Part shown: positions 16,943-25,302 of the stretch, one piece after another
How positions within the stretch are numbered: position 1 is the stretch's first letter
Layout: the number at the start of each line of letters is the position of its first letter
Position numbers and translations under genes: made by a program
The notes under the pieces: generated by a model
Databases searched by the model: none
The model's input: only the letters and a program-made list of their open reading frames with translations
Told to the model about the DNA's origin: nothing
Assembly (NCBI RefSeq): GCF_000756615.1
Contig: NZ_CP009288.1
Coordinates: 3,906,001 to 3,970,000, forward strand
Reading direction: 5' to 3'
DNA from: Paenibacillus durus
Lineage (GTDB): Bacteria > Bacillota > Bacilli > Paenibacillales > Paenibacillaceae
Length of the DNA: 64,000 bases

Positions 16943-18040
16943 CTATACCAGAACTCCCTGCTCTTTGAGCGCGGCCTCCAATGCCTCGATAAAGACCTGG
17001 TTCTGCTCCTGCGAGCCGATGGTAACCCGGATGTAGGTAGGATAAAGGCGGTGTCCGGCTCTCACGATAACGCCTTTGCGGAGCAGCAATTCGAAAATGT
17101 CAAACGCAGACACACGGACATCAACCATAATGAAGTTCCCGTGCGCCGGGAAGGATTCCAGCCCAAGACGTTTGAATTCACCCTGAAGCTGAATCAGTCC
17201 GGCGCTGTTTAGGCGGCGGCATTCTTCCACATAGTCCTGGTCTCCCAGAGCCGCAATCGCGGCAGCCTGCGCAAGACGGGAAGTGTTGAACGGTTCGCGC
17301 ACCTGATTAATGAGCGTAATAATTTCGGGTCTGGCGACCCCGTATCCGATCCGCAGCGCCGCGAGCCCGTATATCTTGGAGAAGGTGCGCAGCACGACGA
17401 GGTTCGGATAGCGATCCAGAAGCTTGATACCGTCGGAGTAGGACGGGTCGGTCACATACTCGTAGTAGGCTTCGTCAAGCACGACCATCACGCCGTCCGG
17501 GACAGCGTCCAGGAAAGCGGTCAGCGCCGGCCCGGATACAATTGTACCCGTTGGATTATTCGGGTTGCATACCCAGATTACTTTGGTCTTGCCGGTAATT
17601 CGGGCGAGCATTCCATCCAAATCGTGCGTGCCTTGAACCAGCGGCACTTCGATGCTCACCGCGCCTTCGATATCCGCGTTGCTCTTGTAGACGGAGAAGG
17701 TCTGGTCGGCCATAATCGTCTCGTCGCCAGGCAGGAAGAAGGCGCGGGCGATAAGCGCAATAATCTCATCCGATCCGCAGCCGAAAATGATATTGTCGCT
17801 GCTTACGCCCAAATGGGCGGCGAGGGAAGCGGTCAATTCGGCAGCGGAGCCGTCGGGATACAGGCTGAGATTGTCCAGTTCCGCCTGAATGGCAGCTTTT
17901 GCGCTTGGTGAAGAGCCATAAGGATTCTCATTGGAGGCAAGCTTAATAACCTCTTCAAGACCATACTCCTTCTTCACTTCTTCTATAGGCTTGCCGGGCT
18001 TGTAGACCGGAAGGCCAACGATATGGGGTTTCGGCTTCAT
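16943..18040 (-). CDS. hisC: Histidinol-phosphate aminotransferase
   Basis: A 365-residue fold type I PLP enzyme that serves histidine synthesis and, in Bacillales, also transaminates the aromatic keto acids. The segment ASNENPYG lies at the N-terminus, CNPNNPTG and DEAYYEY in the core, and the PLP-binding lysine is in TFSKIYGLAALRIGYG. Its place inside the trp-tyr operon supports the double role. A gap of about 145 bases with two inverted repeats separates it from trpA. Confidence 0.95.
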   Translation of the reverse strand: MKPKPHIVGLPVYKPGKPIEEVKKEYGLEEVIKLASNENPYGSSPSAKAAIQAELDNLSLYPDGSAAELTASLAAHLGVSSDNIIFGCGSDEIIALIARAFFLPGDETIMADQTFSVYKSNADIEGAVSIEVPLVQGTHDLDGMLARITGKTKVIWVCNPNNPTGTIVSGPALTAFLDAVPDGVMVVLDEAYYEYVTDPSYSDGIKLLDRYPNLVVLRTFSKIYGLAALRIGYGVARPEIITLINQVREPFNTSRLAQAAAIAALGDQDYVEECRRLNSAGLIQLQGEFKRLGLESFPAHGNFIMVDVRVSAFDIFELLLRKGVIVRAGHRLYPTYIRVTIGSQEQNQVFIEALEAALKEQGVLV

Positions 18041-18080
18041 GAACGATCCTCTCTCTCGGTAATAATCTATCGGTGCAAGA

Positions 18081-18177
18081 AGAAACGGCTTCGCCGTCCT
18101 CGCAGGAGGAGGGCATCCGTTTCTCGTAGAAATATAAGACCAAACGATAGGCGCGAAGCTTATAAAGTCTTATATTT
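18081..18177. repeat. Two inverted repeats between trpA and hisC
   Basis: An 11-base perfect inverted repeat (AAATATAAGAC at 18130-18140 and GTCTTATATTT at 18167-18177, 26 bases apart) stands next to an 8-base one (AGAAACGG at 18081-18088 and CCGTTTCT at 18117-18124). They could form successive hairpins in the operon mRNA, for example for processing or stability. Neither is followed by a clean T run, so they are poor terminators. Confidence 0.6.
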
Positions 18178-18186
18178 TCAATAAAA

Positions 18187-19008
18187 CTATGGTCTTAATT
18201 GTGCCACAAAATCACGGATTTGCAACAGCCCTTCAGCGCGCTTCGCCGGATCTTCAAGAAGAACAATTACTTCCTCAATCTTGCGTACGATAGCGCTCCC
18301 GACCACTACGCCATCGCAGATTTTGGCGAATCTGGCGACCTGCTCTGGAGTCGAGATGCCAAATCCGACCGCCACCGGAAGATCGGTCGCCTGACGGACG
18401 GATTCAATGAACCGGTCCACGTCTTCATGGAAAGATGCACGCTCCCCTGTTACTCCAAGAGAGGATACGCAGTATACGAATCCGTTCGCGCCGGATACGA
18501 TCTTCGCGATGCGCTCGCTGGAGGTCGGCGCTACAAGAGGAACCAGGTTAATGCCTGCGTCACGGCTGCGGGAGCGCATTTCTTCCGCCTCCTCAACAGG
18601 CAAATCCGGAATGATCAACCCGCTGATCTCATGATGGTTCAATTCGGCAAAAAACGTATCGAGTCCCATCTGCAGCACGGGATTGTAGTAAGTAAAGAGA
18701 ATAAACGGCAGCTTGCTTCCGGCTTCACGAGCCTTCAGCGCCGTTTCCATGCAGGTCCGCAGGTGTATATTCCCTCGCAGCGCCCGCGATGATGCGCGCT
18801 GGATCACAGGGCCGTCCGCCAAAGGATCGGAGTAAGGAACGCCCAGCTCAACAATGTCCGCTCCAGCCGCTTCCAGTTCGGCAATAATGGCCAGGCTCGT
18901 CTCCAGATCCGGATCGCCTATGGTCAGAAACGGAATCAGCGCCGCCCGTCCCTGTTCCTTCAGCCGCCGGAATGTCACATCCATGCGGTTCGTCGTTTCG
19001 GTCGTCAT
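18187..19008 (-). CDS. trpA: Tryptophan synthase alpha subunit
   Basis: A 273-residue TIM-barrel enzyme that releases indole from indole-3-glycerol phosphate. Catalytic Glu and Asp are in VELGVPYSDPLADGPVIQ, and the phosphate-binding loops GLIIPDLPVEE and VGFGIST are present. The ATG at 19008 overlaps the trpB stop by 4 bases (ATGA); the longer open frame upstream only shadows trpB. Last of the trp genes proper. Confidence 0.97.
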   Translation of the reverse strand: MTTETTNRMDVTFRRLKEQGRAALIPFLTIGDPDLETSLAIIAELEAAGADIVELGVPYSDPLADGPVIQRASSRALRGNIHLRTCMETALKAREAGSKLPFILFTYYNPVLQMGLDTFFAELNHHEISGLIIPDLPVEEAEEMRSRSRDAGINLVPLVAPTSSERIAKIVSGANGFVYCVSSLGVTGERASFHEDVDRFIESVRQATDLPVAVGFGISTPEQVARFAKICDGVVVGSAIVRKIEEVIVLLEDPAKRAEGLLQIRDFVAQLRP

Positions 19009-20204
19009 TTCAGCCCTGCTCCTTCCGTATAAGCCATAATCGATTCCACATCTTTGTCGCCCCGGCCTGATAGACAGATGACAATGATATCGTCCTTGGA
19101 GAGAGCCGGCGCAATCTTCGTAACCTGTGCCACGGCATGAGCCGATTCCAGGGCGGGAATAATGCCTTCGGTCACGCACAGCAGCTTAAGAGCGTCGAGC
19201 GCTTCCTGATCCGTAATGGGGACATATTTAACGCGCTCAATATCTTTCAGATAGGAATGCTCCGGTCCGACTCCGGGATAATCGAGCCCTGCGGAGATGG
19301 AATGGGCCTCAATAACCTGGCCGTATTCATCCTGAAGCAGGTAGCTCATCGAGCCCTGGAACACACCGTGGCTTCCTTTGCTCATCGTTGCGGCGTGATA
19401 AGGCGTGTCGACCCCTTTGCCAGCGGCTTCAACGCCGACCATATCCACGGTCTCGTCTTCAAGGAAAGGATAGAACATTCCGATGGCATTGCTGCCGCCG
19501 CCAACGGCGGCCACCAAGAGATCCGGTAATCTTCCTTCGGCTTCCAAAATTTGCCGCCGCGTCTCATCTCCGATAACCCGCTGGAAATTGCGGACCATCA
19601 TCGGGTATGGATGCGGACCGACCGCAGAGCCGAGAACATAGAAAGTATCGTTTACGTTGCTGACCCAGTAGCGCAGCGCCTCGTTGCCGGCGTCCTTAAG
19701 CGTCCGTGATCCGGAGGTAACGGGAATAACCTCGGCGCCCAGCAGCTTCATCCGAAATACGTTAAGCTGCTGGCGGCGGGTATCTTCCTCGCCCATGAAT
19801 ACCTTGCATTCCATGCCCAGCAGCGCGGCGACCGTTGCGGTTGCGACGCCGTGCTGGCCTGCCCCTGTCTCGGCAATGACCTTCTTCTTGCCCATCATCT
19901 TCGCGAGAATGGCCTGGCCGATCGCGTTATTGATCTTATGGGCTCCGGTATGGTTCAGGTCCTCACGCTTCAGATATATTTTCGCTCCGCCCAGCTGCGC
20001 GCTGAGCCGTTCGGCGTAGTACAGCGGTGTCTCGCGTCCGGAATACTGCTTAAGCAAATAATCGACCTGCTCCTGAAACTTCGGATCGGCTGAGAACTTG
20101 TTATAAGCCTCCTCCAGTTCTATCAATGCATTCATCAAGGTTTCGGGTACGAAGCGTCCCCCGAAAGCTCCGAAACGTCCATGCCGGTCCGGCACCTGTA
20201 TCAT
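19005..20204 (-). CDS. trpB: Tryptophan synthase beta subunit
   Basis: A 399-residue PLP enzyme that joins indole and serine. The PLP lysine lies in HTGAHKINNAIGQ, the glycine-rich phosphate loop in AAVGGGSNAIGMFYPF, and the N-terminus GRFGAFGGRFVPETLM is typical of the TrpB1 group that pairs with TrpA. It overlaps trpF and trpA by 4 bases each. Confidence 0.97.
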   Translation of the reverse strand: MIQVPDRHGRFGAFGGRFVPETLMNALIELEEAYNKFSADPKFQEQVDYLLKQYSGRETPLYYAERLSAQLGGAKIYLKREDLNHTGAHKINNAIGQAILAKMMGKKKVIAETGAGQHGVATATVAALLGMECKVFMGEEDTRRQQLNVFRMKLLGAEVIPVTSGSRTLKDAGNEALRYWVSNVNDTFYVLGSAVGPHPYPMMVRNFQRVIGDETRRQILEAEGRLPDLLVAAVGGGSNAIGMFYPFLEDETVDMVGVEAAGKGVDTPYHAATMSKGSHGVFQGSMSYLLQDEYGQVIEAHSISAGLDYPGVGPEHSYLKDIERVKYVPITDQEALDALKLLCVTEGIIPALESAHAVAQVTKIAPALSKDDIIVICLSGRGDKDVESIMAYTEGAGLK

Positions 20205-20875
20205 GATTGCTTCACCCTTTCCACAAAAGCTGTGATTTTGGCTATATCTTTCACACCGTCACTTTCCACACCGCTTGATACGTCTACTCCATCCGGCGCG
20301 TAAGCCGTCAGAAGACCGCCGACATTGTCCGGGGAAAGTCCCCCGGCCACATACAGCGACACACCGATCGCCCTCGCCCGCTTGTGGTAATCCGGGATCT
20401 GTTCCCAGGCGAAGGTCCGTCCGGAGCCGCCACGCTGCGCGGAGTCATACGTATCGAGCAGAACGGCGTCAATCGTTCCGGCATAGCTTTCAAGCGCCAG
20501 TTCATGGTTCACCTCGCCACCTTGAGCCGCCACAGATAGAGCCTTCCATACCTGAACGCCAGGAAAGGCTTCTTTGACCTCACGGCAAAATGCCGGACTT
20601 TCGGTCCCGTGCAGCTGAATAACGCCGAGCGGCGCGGCGGAAAGAATCTTATATAATTCATCCATGTCCGGGTCAACAAATACCCCGGCGGCAATAGGGG
20701 CCTGGCTCGTTCTCCAATCAGCCAGGATGGATATCAGACCCGAAGCCTGCTCCGGCGACACCTTCCTGCGGCTCGGAGCAAAGACAAGGCCGATATAATC
20801 AACCGGCAAGTGTACCATAGATTTTAGCACTTCAACGTCCTGAAGTCCACAGATTTTTACTTTTGCCTCAGCCAT
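20201..20875 (-). CDS. trpF: Phosphoribosylanthranilate isomerase
   Basis: A 224-residue TIM barrel. The catalytic Cys is in KVKICGL at the N-terminus and the catalytic Asp in AVLLDTYD; YVAGGLSPDNV and GVDVSSGVE form the phosphate site. The ATG at 20875 overlaps the trpC end by 8 bases. The open frame extends upstream to 20938 but without family similarity. Confidence 0.95.
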   Translation of the reverse strand: MAEAKVKICGLQDVEVLKSMVHLPVDYIGLVFAPSRRKVSPEQASGLISILADWRTSQAPIAAGVFVDPDMDELYKILSAAPLGVIQLHGTESPAFCREVKEAFPGVQVWKALSVAAQGGEVNHELALESYAGTIDAVLLDTYDSAQRGGSGRTFAWEQIPDYHKRARAIGVSLYVAGGLSPDNVGGLLTAYAPDGVDVSSGVESDGVKDIAKITAFVERVKQS

Positions 20876-21698
20876 TGCGCACCTGGTCCTTACCTCGCAG
20901 AACAGGGCCAAGCAGCTTACCGACCGCCTTCTCCACATCCTGCTGTCTCATAAAATATTCTCCGACCAGCACACCTTCAGCCCCGGTCGTCTGCAGATAA
21001 GCAATATCCTCCGGCCCCGCAATTCCGCTTTCGCTGATTAGGGGAACCCCCTTCGGAGCGAGCGCCGCAAGCTCAGCTGTCGTTGCCAGCGCGGTTTCGA
21101 ACGTGTGCAGGTTGCGGTTATTGATGCCGAGCAGCACATGTGGAAGCTCCGCTCTGCCCGTATCAAGCACGGCCTCCAGTTCGCTGCGGTCATGGACCTC
21201 AATCAGTACGTCGAGTCCGAGTCCGGCAGCCGTGTCTGAGAGTGAGGAGAGCGCCGCCGGCGTCAGAATGGCCGCAATCAGCAGCACGGCGTCTGCACCA
21301 AGCAGCCGGGCTTCATAGATTTGCTTCTCGTCGATGATGAAATCCTTGCGCAGGAGCGGCAGAGCGACCGCTTCGCGGACTTGCCGCAAATATTCGCCGC
21401 TGCCCTGGAAATACTGGCTGTCGGTGAGAACGGAGAGGCAGTCCGCTCCGCCAGTCTCGTAAGCCTTGGCAATCTGGACCGGATCGAAATCCGCCCGGAT
21501 CAGTCCTTTGGAGGGGGATGCCTTCTTCACCTCGGCGATCAGCCCCATATCACGCTTCCGTCCGAGTGTGAGCGCCTTGCGGAAGCCGCGCGTCTCCGGC
21601 AGGCCGGCGATTTGCGCTTCCGCTTCGGTAAGAGAGAAGGATTCGGCGAGCAGCTCAACCTCTTTAATCTTTGTGGCTACGATTTTATCTAGATACAT
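20868..21698 (-). CDS. trpC: Indole-3-glycerol phosphate synthase
   Basis: A 276-residue TIM-barrel enzyme. Active-site Lys and Glu residues are in IAEVKKASPSKG, LLRKDFIID and LIEVHDRSEL, with GINNRNLHTFE and ISESGIAGPED forming later strands. It overlaps trpD by 14 bases and trpF by 8, so the trpDCFBA block is translationally tight. Confidence 0.97.
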   Translation of the reverse strand: MYLDKIVATKIKEVELLAESFSLTEAEAQIAGLPETRGFRKALTLGRKRDMGLIAEVKKASPSKGLIRADFDPVQIAKAYETGGADCLSVLTDSQYFQGSGEYLRQVREAVALPLLRKDFIIDEKQIYEARLLGADAVLLIAAILTPAALSSLSDTAAGLGLDVLIEVHDRSELEAVLDTGRAELPHVLLGINNRNLHTFETALATTAELAALAPKGVPLISESGIAGPEDIAYLQTTGAEGVLVGEYFMRQQDVEKAVGKLLGPVLRGKDQVRNG

Positions 21699-22734
21699 GT
21701 TTTAGCTCCTCCGTTATGGCGATAAGCTGCTCCAGCTTGCGGGCCGCTGCGCCCGAATCAATCGTTTCCGCCGCCTTCCGTACACCTTCGGCAAGCGTAT
21801 CGGCGAGACCGGCGACATAGATGCAAGCACCGGAATTGGCAAGCACGATATCCCGGTACGGTGTCTTCGCGCCGTCCAGCACCGCGCGGATAATGGCCGA
21901 ATTCTCTGCAGGGCCGCCGCCTAGAATGGCTTCAAGCGGATGGCGGGAAAGCCCCAGCTCTTCCGGGGTGATATCATAGGTCGTAACCTTGCCATCCCGC
22001 AGCTCAGCCACAGCGGTCGGTCCCGAAATACTGATCTCGTCCAGACCTTCGTGACTGCTGACCACGAGAGCGCGCTTCAGGCCCAGCTCCTTCAGGACCG
22101 TGGCGAGCGTCTCCGTCTTCTCCTTGTCGTATACCCCTAGAAGCTGGCGGTCCGCTCTGGCCGGGTTCGTCAGCGGGCCAAGCACGTTGAATACCGTCCT
22201 CACGCCCAGCTCTTTGCGGGGGCCGGCCGCATGCTTCATGGACGGATGGTAAAGCTGCGCGAAGAGGAAGCAGATGCCGATCTCGTCCAGACACCGCCCA
22301 GCCTGCTCCGCATCCAGATGAATGTTAACCCCGAGTGCTTCCAGCACATCGGCACTGCCCGTTCTGCCGGAAGCGGAACGATTGCCATGTTTGGCGACAC
22401 GCACCGAAGCGGCAGCGGCAATAATGGCGGAAGTGGTGGAGATATTGGTCTTGTGAATACCCGAGCCGCCCGTTCCGCAGGTGTCCAGCAGCCGCGAGTT
22501 TTCTGTCGCAACCGCGGTACCGTAGCCCTTCATCGCTTCTGCGAAGCCGGTTATTTCCTCCACTGTTTCCCCCTTGATCCGCAGAGCGGTAAGCAGGGAG
22601 CCGATTTGGGCCTGCGTCGCTGCTCCTTCCATGATCCCGCCCATGATATCCCGCGCCTGCTCCCGGGTTAAATTCTTGCCTTCGATCAATCCGGCGATTC
22701 CGGACTGGATCAATAGATTGGCATTGCTGTTCAT
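21685..22734 (-). CDS. trpD: Anthranilate phosphoribosyltransferase
   Basis: A 349-residue enzyme that joins anthranilate and PRPP. The PRPP loop DTCGTGGSG, the anthranilate-site KHGNRSASGRTGSADVLE and the metal-site segment HEGLDEIS are all present. Start ATG preceded by GGAGGAG. It follows trpE after a 66-base gap. Confidence 0.97.
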   Translation of the reverse strand: MNSNANLLIQSGIAGLIEGKNLTREQARDIMGGIMEGAATQAQIGSLLTALRIKGETVEEITGFAEAMKGYGTAVATENSRLLDTCGTGGSGIHKTNISTTSAIIAAAASVRVAKHGNRSASGRTGSADVLEALGVNIHLDAEQAGRCLDEIGICFLFAQLYHPSMKHAAGPRKELGVRTVFNVLGPLTNPARADRQLLGVYDKEKTETLATVLKELGLKRALVVSSHEGLDEISISGPTAVAELRDGKVTTYDITPEELGLSRHPLEAILGGGPAENSAIIRAVLDGAKTPYRDIVLANSGACIYVAGLADTLAEGVRKAAETIDSGAAARKLEQLIAITEELKHVSR

Positions 22735-22800
22735 CCTTTTTTTCTCCTCCCGCTTATATTAGATTATTGCCCGCTCCAAGCTCTTCCCGCGCTCTTTGCG

Positions 22801-24354
22801 TCAAGGAGTGTACTCGTACATATAATCCTGATTGATGCTGCCGCCCTCTTTCGCTTTTGCCGGGAACATCGTCTCTGCCATCCGGATCGCTTTGAGCATG
22901 CCCTTCGCCTTGTTTACGGTCTCCTCATACTCCTTCTCCGGCACCGAATCCCATACAATCCCCGCCCCTGCCTGAACATAAGCCCGGCCTTTGCGGAAAA
23001 TAATCGTCCGAATCGTAATGCAGGAATCCATATTTCCGGAGAAGCCAAGATAACCGATTGCTCCCGCATACGCTCCCCTTGCTTCACGCTCCAGCTCAGC
23101 GATAATCTCCATCGCCCGCAGCTTCGGCGCTCCGGATACGGTGCCCGCCGGCAGACAGGAAAGGAAAGCGTCGAAGAAGTCTTTATCCTCGCGAAGCGTG
23201 CCCGAGACATTCGACACCATATGCATGACATGAGAGTATTTCTCGATCTCCATGAAGGAATCGCATTTGACGGTTCCGAACTTCGACACCCGGCCAAGAT
23301 CGTTGCGGCCAAGATCGACGAGCATCAGGTGCTCGGCTCTCTCTTTTTCATCCTCCAGCAGCTCAGCCGCCAGTGCGCGGTCCCGCGCCTCGGTCTCTCC
23401 TCTGGGTCTCGTTCCGGCAATCGGGCGGGTCTCGACTCGGTCACCGTCCACCTTCACCAGTGCTTCCGGCGATGTTCCGACGATGATCTCTTCATCCATT
23501 TTGAGATAATACATGTACGGGGATGGATTCAATGTGCGCAGCAGCCGGTAGACATGGAGCGGAGACACCTCGGTATTGATATGAAACCGCTGAGACAGCA
23601 CCACCTGAAAAATATCGCCGGCCCGGATATATTCCTTGGCCTGCTCCACATTACCGATAAACTGTTCCTTCGTCAGGTTGGAGTGAATGTCTCCTAGCTC
23701 GATATCCTGCGGGATGCTCCGCCGGTTCATGTTTTCCTTCGGCGCTTCCTTGCACAGCTCCTCCGCCATTTCATCCAGCTTGCTGTTCAGCTTCTCGTAA
23801 TTCGCCCGGATATCGGAATCCGTGTCGCCGTCCTTGACATGCAGGTTGCCGACCAGCAGGATCTGCTGTTTGACATGGTCGAACACGATAATCCGGTCGC
23901 AGAACATGAAGCGGATGTCATCCATCTTTAAGTCGTCGCTGGCATGAGCCGGCAGCTTCTCGTAATACTGCAGCAGATCATACCCGAAGAATCCGATTGC
24001 CCCGCCGGTAAACGGAGGCATCTCCGCAAGCTTGGGACTGCGGTATGAACGCAGAAGGGCTTTCAGTTCCTCGATCGGCTTGCCTTTCAGCCCTCTTTTC
24101 TCGCCGCCGATTTCCACGTTGATCGCACCCTTTTTGCCGGAGATAAGCAGAAACGGATCGCTGCCGATGAACGAATACCGGGCCCATTGGATGCCGCCCT
24201 CCACGCTTTCCAGCAGAAAGGCATTCTTCCGGCCGGCGAACCGCTGGAATATCCGGATCGGGGTTTCCATATCGGCCAGCAGCCGCTTCACTACGGGAAT
24301 CAGATTATACTGCCGCGAGAGCGACACCACTTGTTCTACATTAGGACTGGTCAT
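22801..24354 (-). CDS. trpE: Anthranilate synthase component I
   Basis: A 517-residue chorismate-using enzyme. The N-terminal part carries LLESVEGGIQWARYSFIG, the region of the tryptophan feedback site; the C-terminal chorismate-binding domain has DIFQVVLSQRF, TRPIAGTRPRG and the catalytic AGTVSGAPKLRAMEII. AAGGAGG precedes the ATG at 24354. The frame stays open upstream to 24600 through the leader, which I do not count as coding. No trpG follows in the operon, so the glutaminase subunit must come from elsewhere, as pabA does in B. subtilis. Confidence 0.96.
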   Translation of the reverse strand: MTSPNVEQVVSLSRQYNLIPVVKRLLADMETPIRIFQRFAGRKNAFLLESVEGGIQWARYSFIGSDPFLLISGKKGAINVEIGGEKRGLKGKPIEELKALLRSYRSPKLAEMPPFTGGAIGFFGYDLLQYYEKLPAHASDDLKMDDIRFMFCDRIIVFDHVKQQILLVGNLHVKDGDTDSDIRANYEKLNSKLDEMAEELCKEAPKENMNRRSIPQDIELGDIHSNLTKEQFIGNVEQAKEYIRAGDIFQVVLSQRFHINTEVSPLHVYRLLRTLNPSPYMYYLKMDEEIIVGTSPEALVKVDGDRVETRPIAGTRPRGETEARDRALAAELLEDEKERAEHLMLVDLGRNDLGRVSKFGTVKCDSFMEIEKYSHVMHMVSNVSGTLREDKDFFDAFLSCLPAGTVSGAPKLRAMEIIAELEREARGAYAGAIGYLGFSGNMDSCITIRTIIFRKGRAYVQAGAGIVWDSVPEKEYEETVNKAKGMLKAIRMAETMFPAKAKEGGSINQDYMYEYTP

Positions 24355-24440
24355 TTGTCGTTCCTCCTTGGACTTAGAAAGGGTTGGTACATCATACGTC
24401 ACCCGTGTCTTTAGCTTCGAAAACAGGGGCCCAAAATGCA

Positions 24441-24465
24441 GAAAAACCTCCACCGAAGTAGAGGT
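24441..24465 (-). terminator. Attenuator terminator in the trpE leader
   Basis: On the minus strand ACCTCTAC, TTCG loop, GTGGAGGT, then TTTTT: an 8-base stem with one G-T pair about 90 bases before the trpE start. Lying between promoter and gene, it must be conditional. Part of its 5' strand (CTCTACTTC) is complementary, with a small internal loop, to the GAAGAGCAGAG end of the NAG triplet run. Confidence 0.75.
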
Positions 24466-24740
24466 CATGTTAAACAAGCGTATATAAGAGCGGGATTCCG
24501 GCTTCTGGAAAATGCAATGGCTCCACGGCAGATCATTCATGAAGAAAACTCCGCACATCAGAACAACGCAAATACGATTTCCCCAAAAGACGCTACCCAC
24601 ATATAAGGGCGATAAAGTTCGGAATTACATAAACGGGCGGCAATCCATCATCAGATATTCATGCACTTGTAAGCCTGCTAATCCGCAGTCCCTGTACTTG
24701 CATATCTCGCGCCTTGTATGTACCCTGAAAATCCCTTACA

Positions 24741-24794
24741 CTCTGCTCTTCTCAGCTCATCTAATCTCAGTCTTGGCTCTGCTTCACTCGTCTG
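24741..24794 (-). promoter_or_regulatory. TRAP-binding site: run of eleven NAG triplets in the trp leader
   Basis: Reading the minus strand: CAG, GAG, AAG, GAG, AAG, GAG, TAG, GAG, GAG, GAG, GAG, with two-base spacers throughout and one three-base spacer (24769-24771). This is the pattern bound by the 11-subunit TRAP ring in the B. subtilis trp leader ((G/U/A)AG triplets, 2-3 base spacing). mtrB, coding for TRAP, lies at 35137-35385. The first triplet is at or next to the predicted transcription start, so ten may be the working number. Confidence 0.85.
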
Positions 24795-24799
24795 TTTAC

Positions 24800-24829
24800 A
24801 CTATACATGATACCAACGCTTATTGACAA
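24800..24829 (-). promoter_or_regulatory. Promoter of the trpEDCFBA-hisC-tyrA transcript
   Basis: On the minus strand TTGTCA (24824-24829), 18-base spacer, TATAGT (24800-24805). Transcription should start near 24793, immediately before the TRAP triplets. It lies about 130 bases downstream of aroH, so read-through from the aro genes is possible as well. Confidence 0.7.
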
Positions 24830-24930
24830 CCCCTGGACAACTATATTATGAGGGAGACTTGCATCGATGTTAAAAGCGTTCCCTTGGCAAGGACCGGGTA
24901 AACTGTCATTTACCTTTTAGTTAAGCCGCG

Positions 24931-25302
24931 CTATTTGCTTTCGGATAGATCGGGACGAAGCTTCTGCGCCTCGTTCAGGTATACATGGCGGATTTCACTC
25001 TGACTCTTATCCGTGTTGACCTGCACCATCAGGCGAATGCATTTCGGCAGGCTGCCCTTAACCGGAATTTCAGTCGAGCACATAAGAGGCACCAGCTCCC
25101 AGCCCTCGATTTCCCGAATAGCCCGCGCCGGAAAAGTTGCATCCAGATCGGTCGTCATCGTGATCCACACACTGCAAATATCTTCGGCAATAATGTCATT
25201 GCGTTCAACCATTTCCCGCAGCAGCAGGACGGTTTCCCGCAGAATTTCCGTTTCGTCGTTGCGAGTTACGGTTGTCGCTCCGCGAATTCCACGGTTTACC
25301 AT
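24931..25302 (-). CDS. aroH: Chorismate mutase, AroH type
   Basis: A 123-residue monofunctional chorismate mutase of the trimeric B. subtilis AroH fold, converting chorismate to prephenate. RGIRGATTV places the substrate-binding Arg at residue 7, as in B. subtilis; STEIPVKGSLPKCIRLMVQV holds further active-site Arg and Lys, and RHVYL the tyrosine. It overlaps aroB by 7 bases and ends about 130 bases before the trp promoter. Confidence 0.95.
   Translation of the reverse strand: MVNRGIRGATTVTRNDETEILRETVLLLREMVERNDIIAEDICSVWITMTTDLDATFPARAIREIEGWELVPLMCSTEIPVKGSLPKCIRLMVQVNTDKSQSEIRHVYLNEAQKLRPDLSESK

Noticed and set aside
24355..24600. Open frame of 82 codons upstream of and in frame with trpE, including two Trp codons, as a leader peptide or longer TrpE
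   Set aside because: No ribosome binding site, it crosses the attenuator terminator, and TrpE family proteins start near 24354. TRAP triplets explain the control better.
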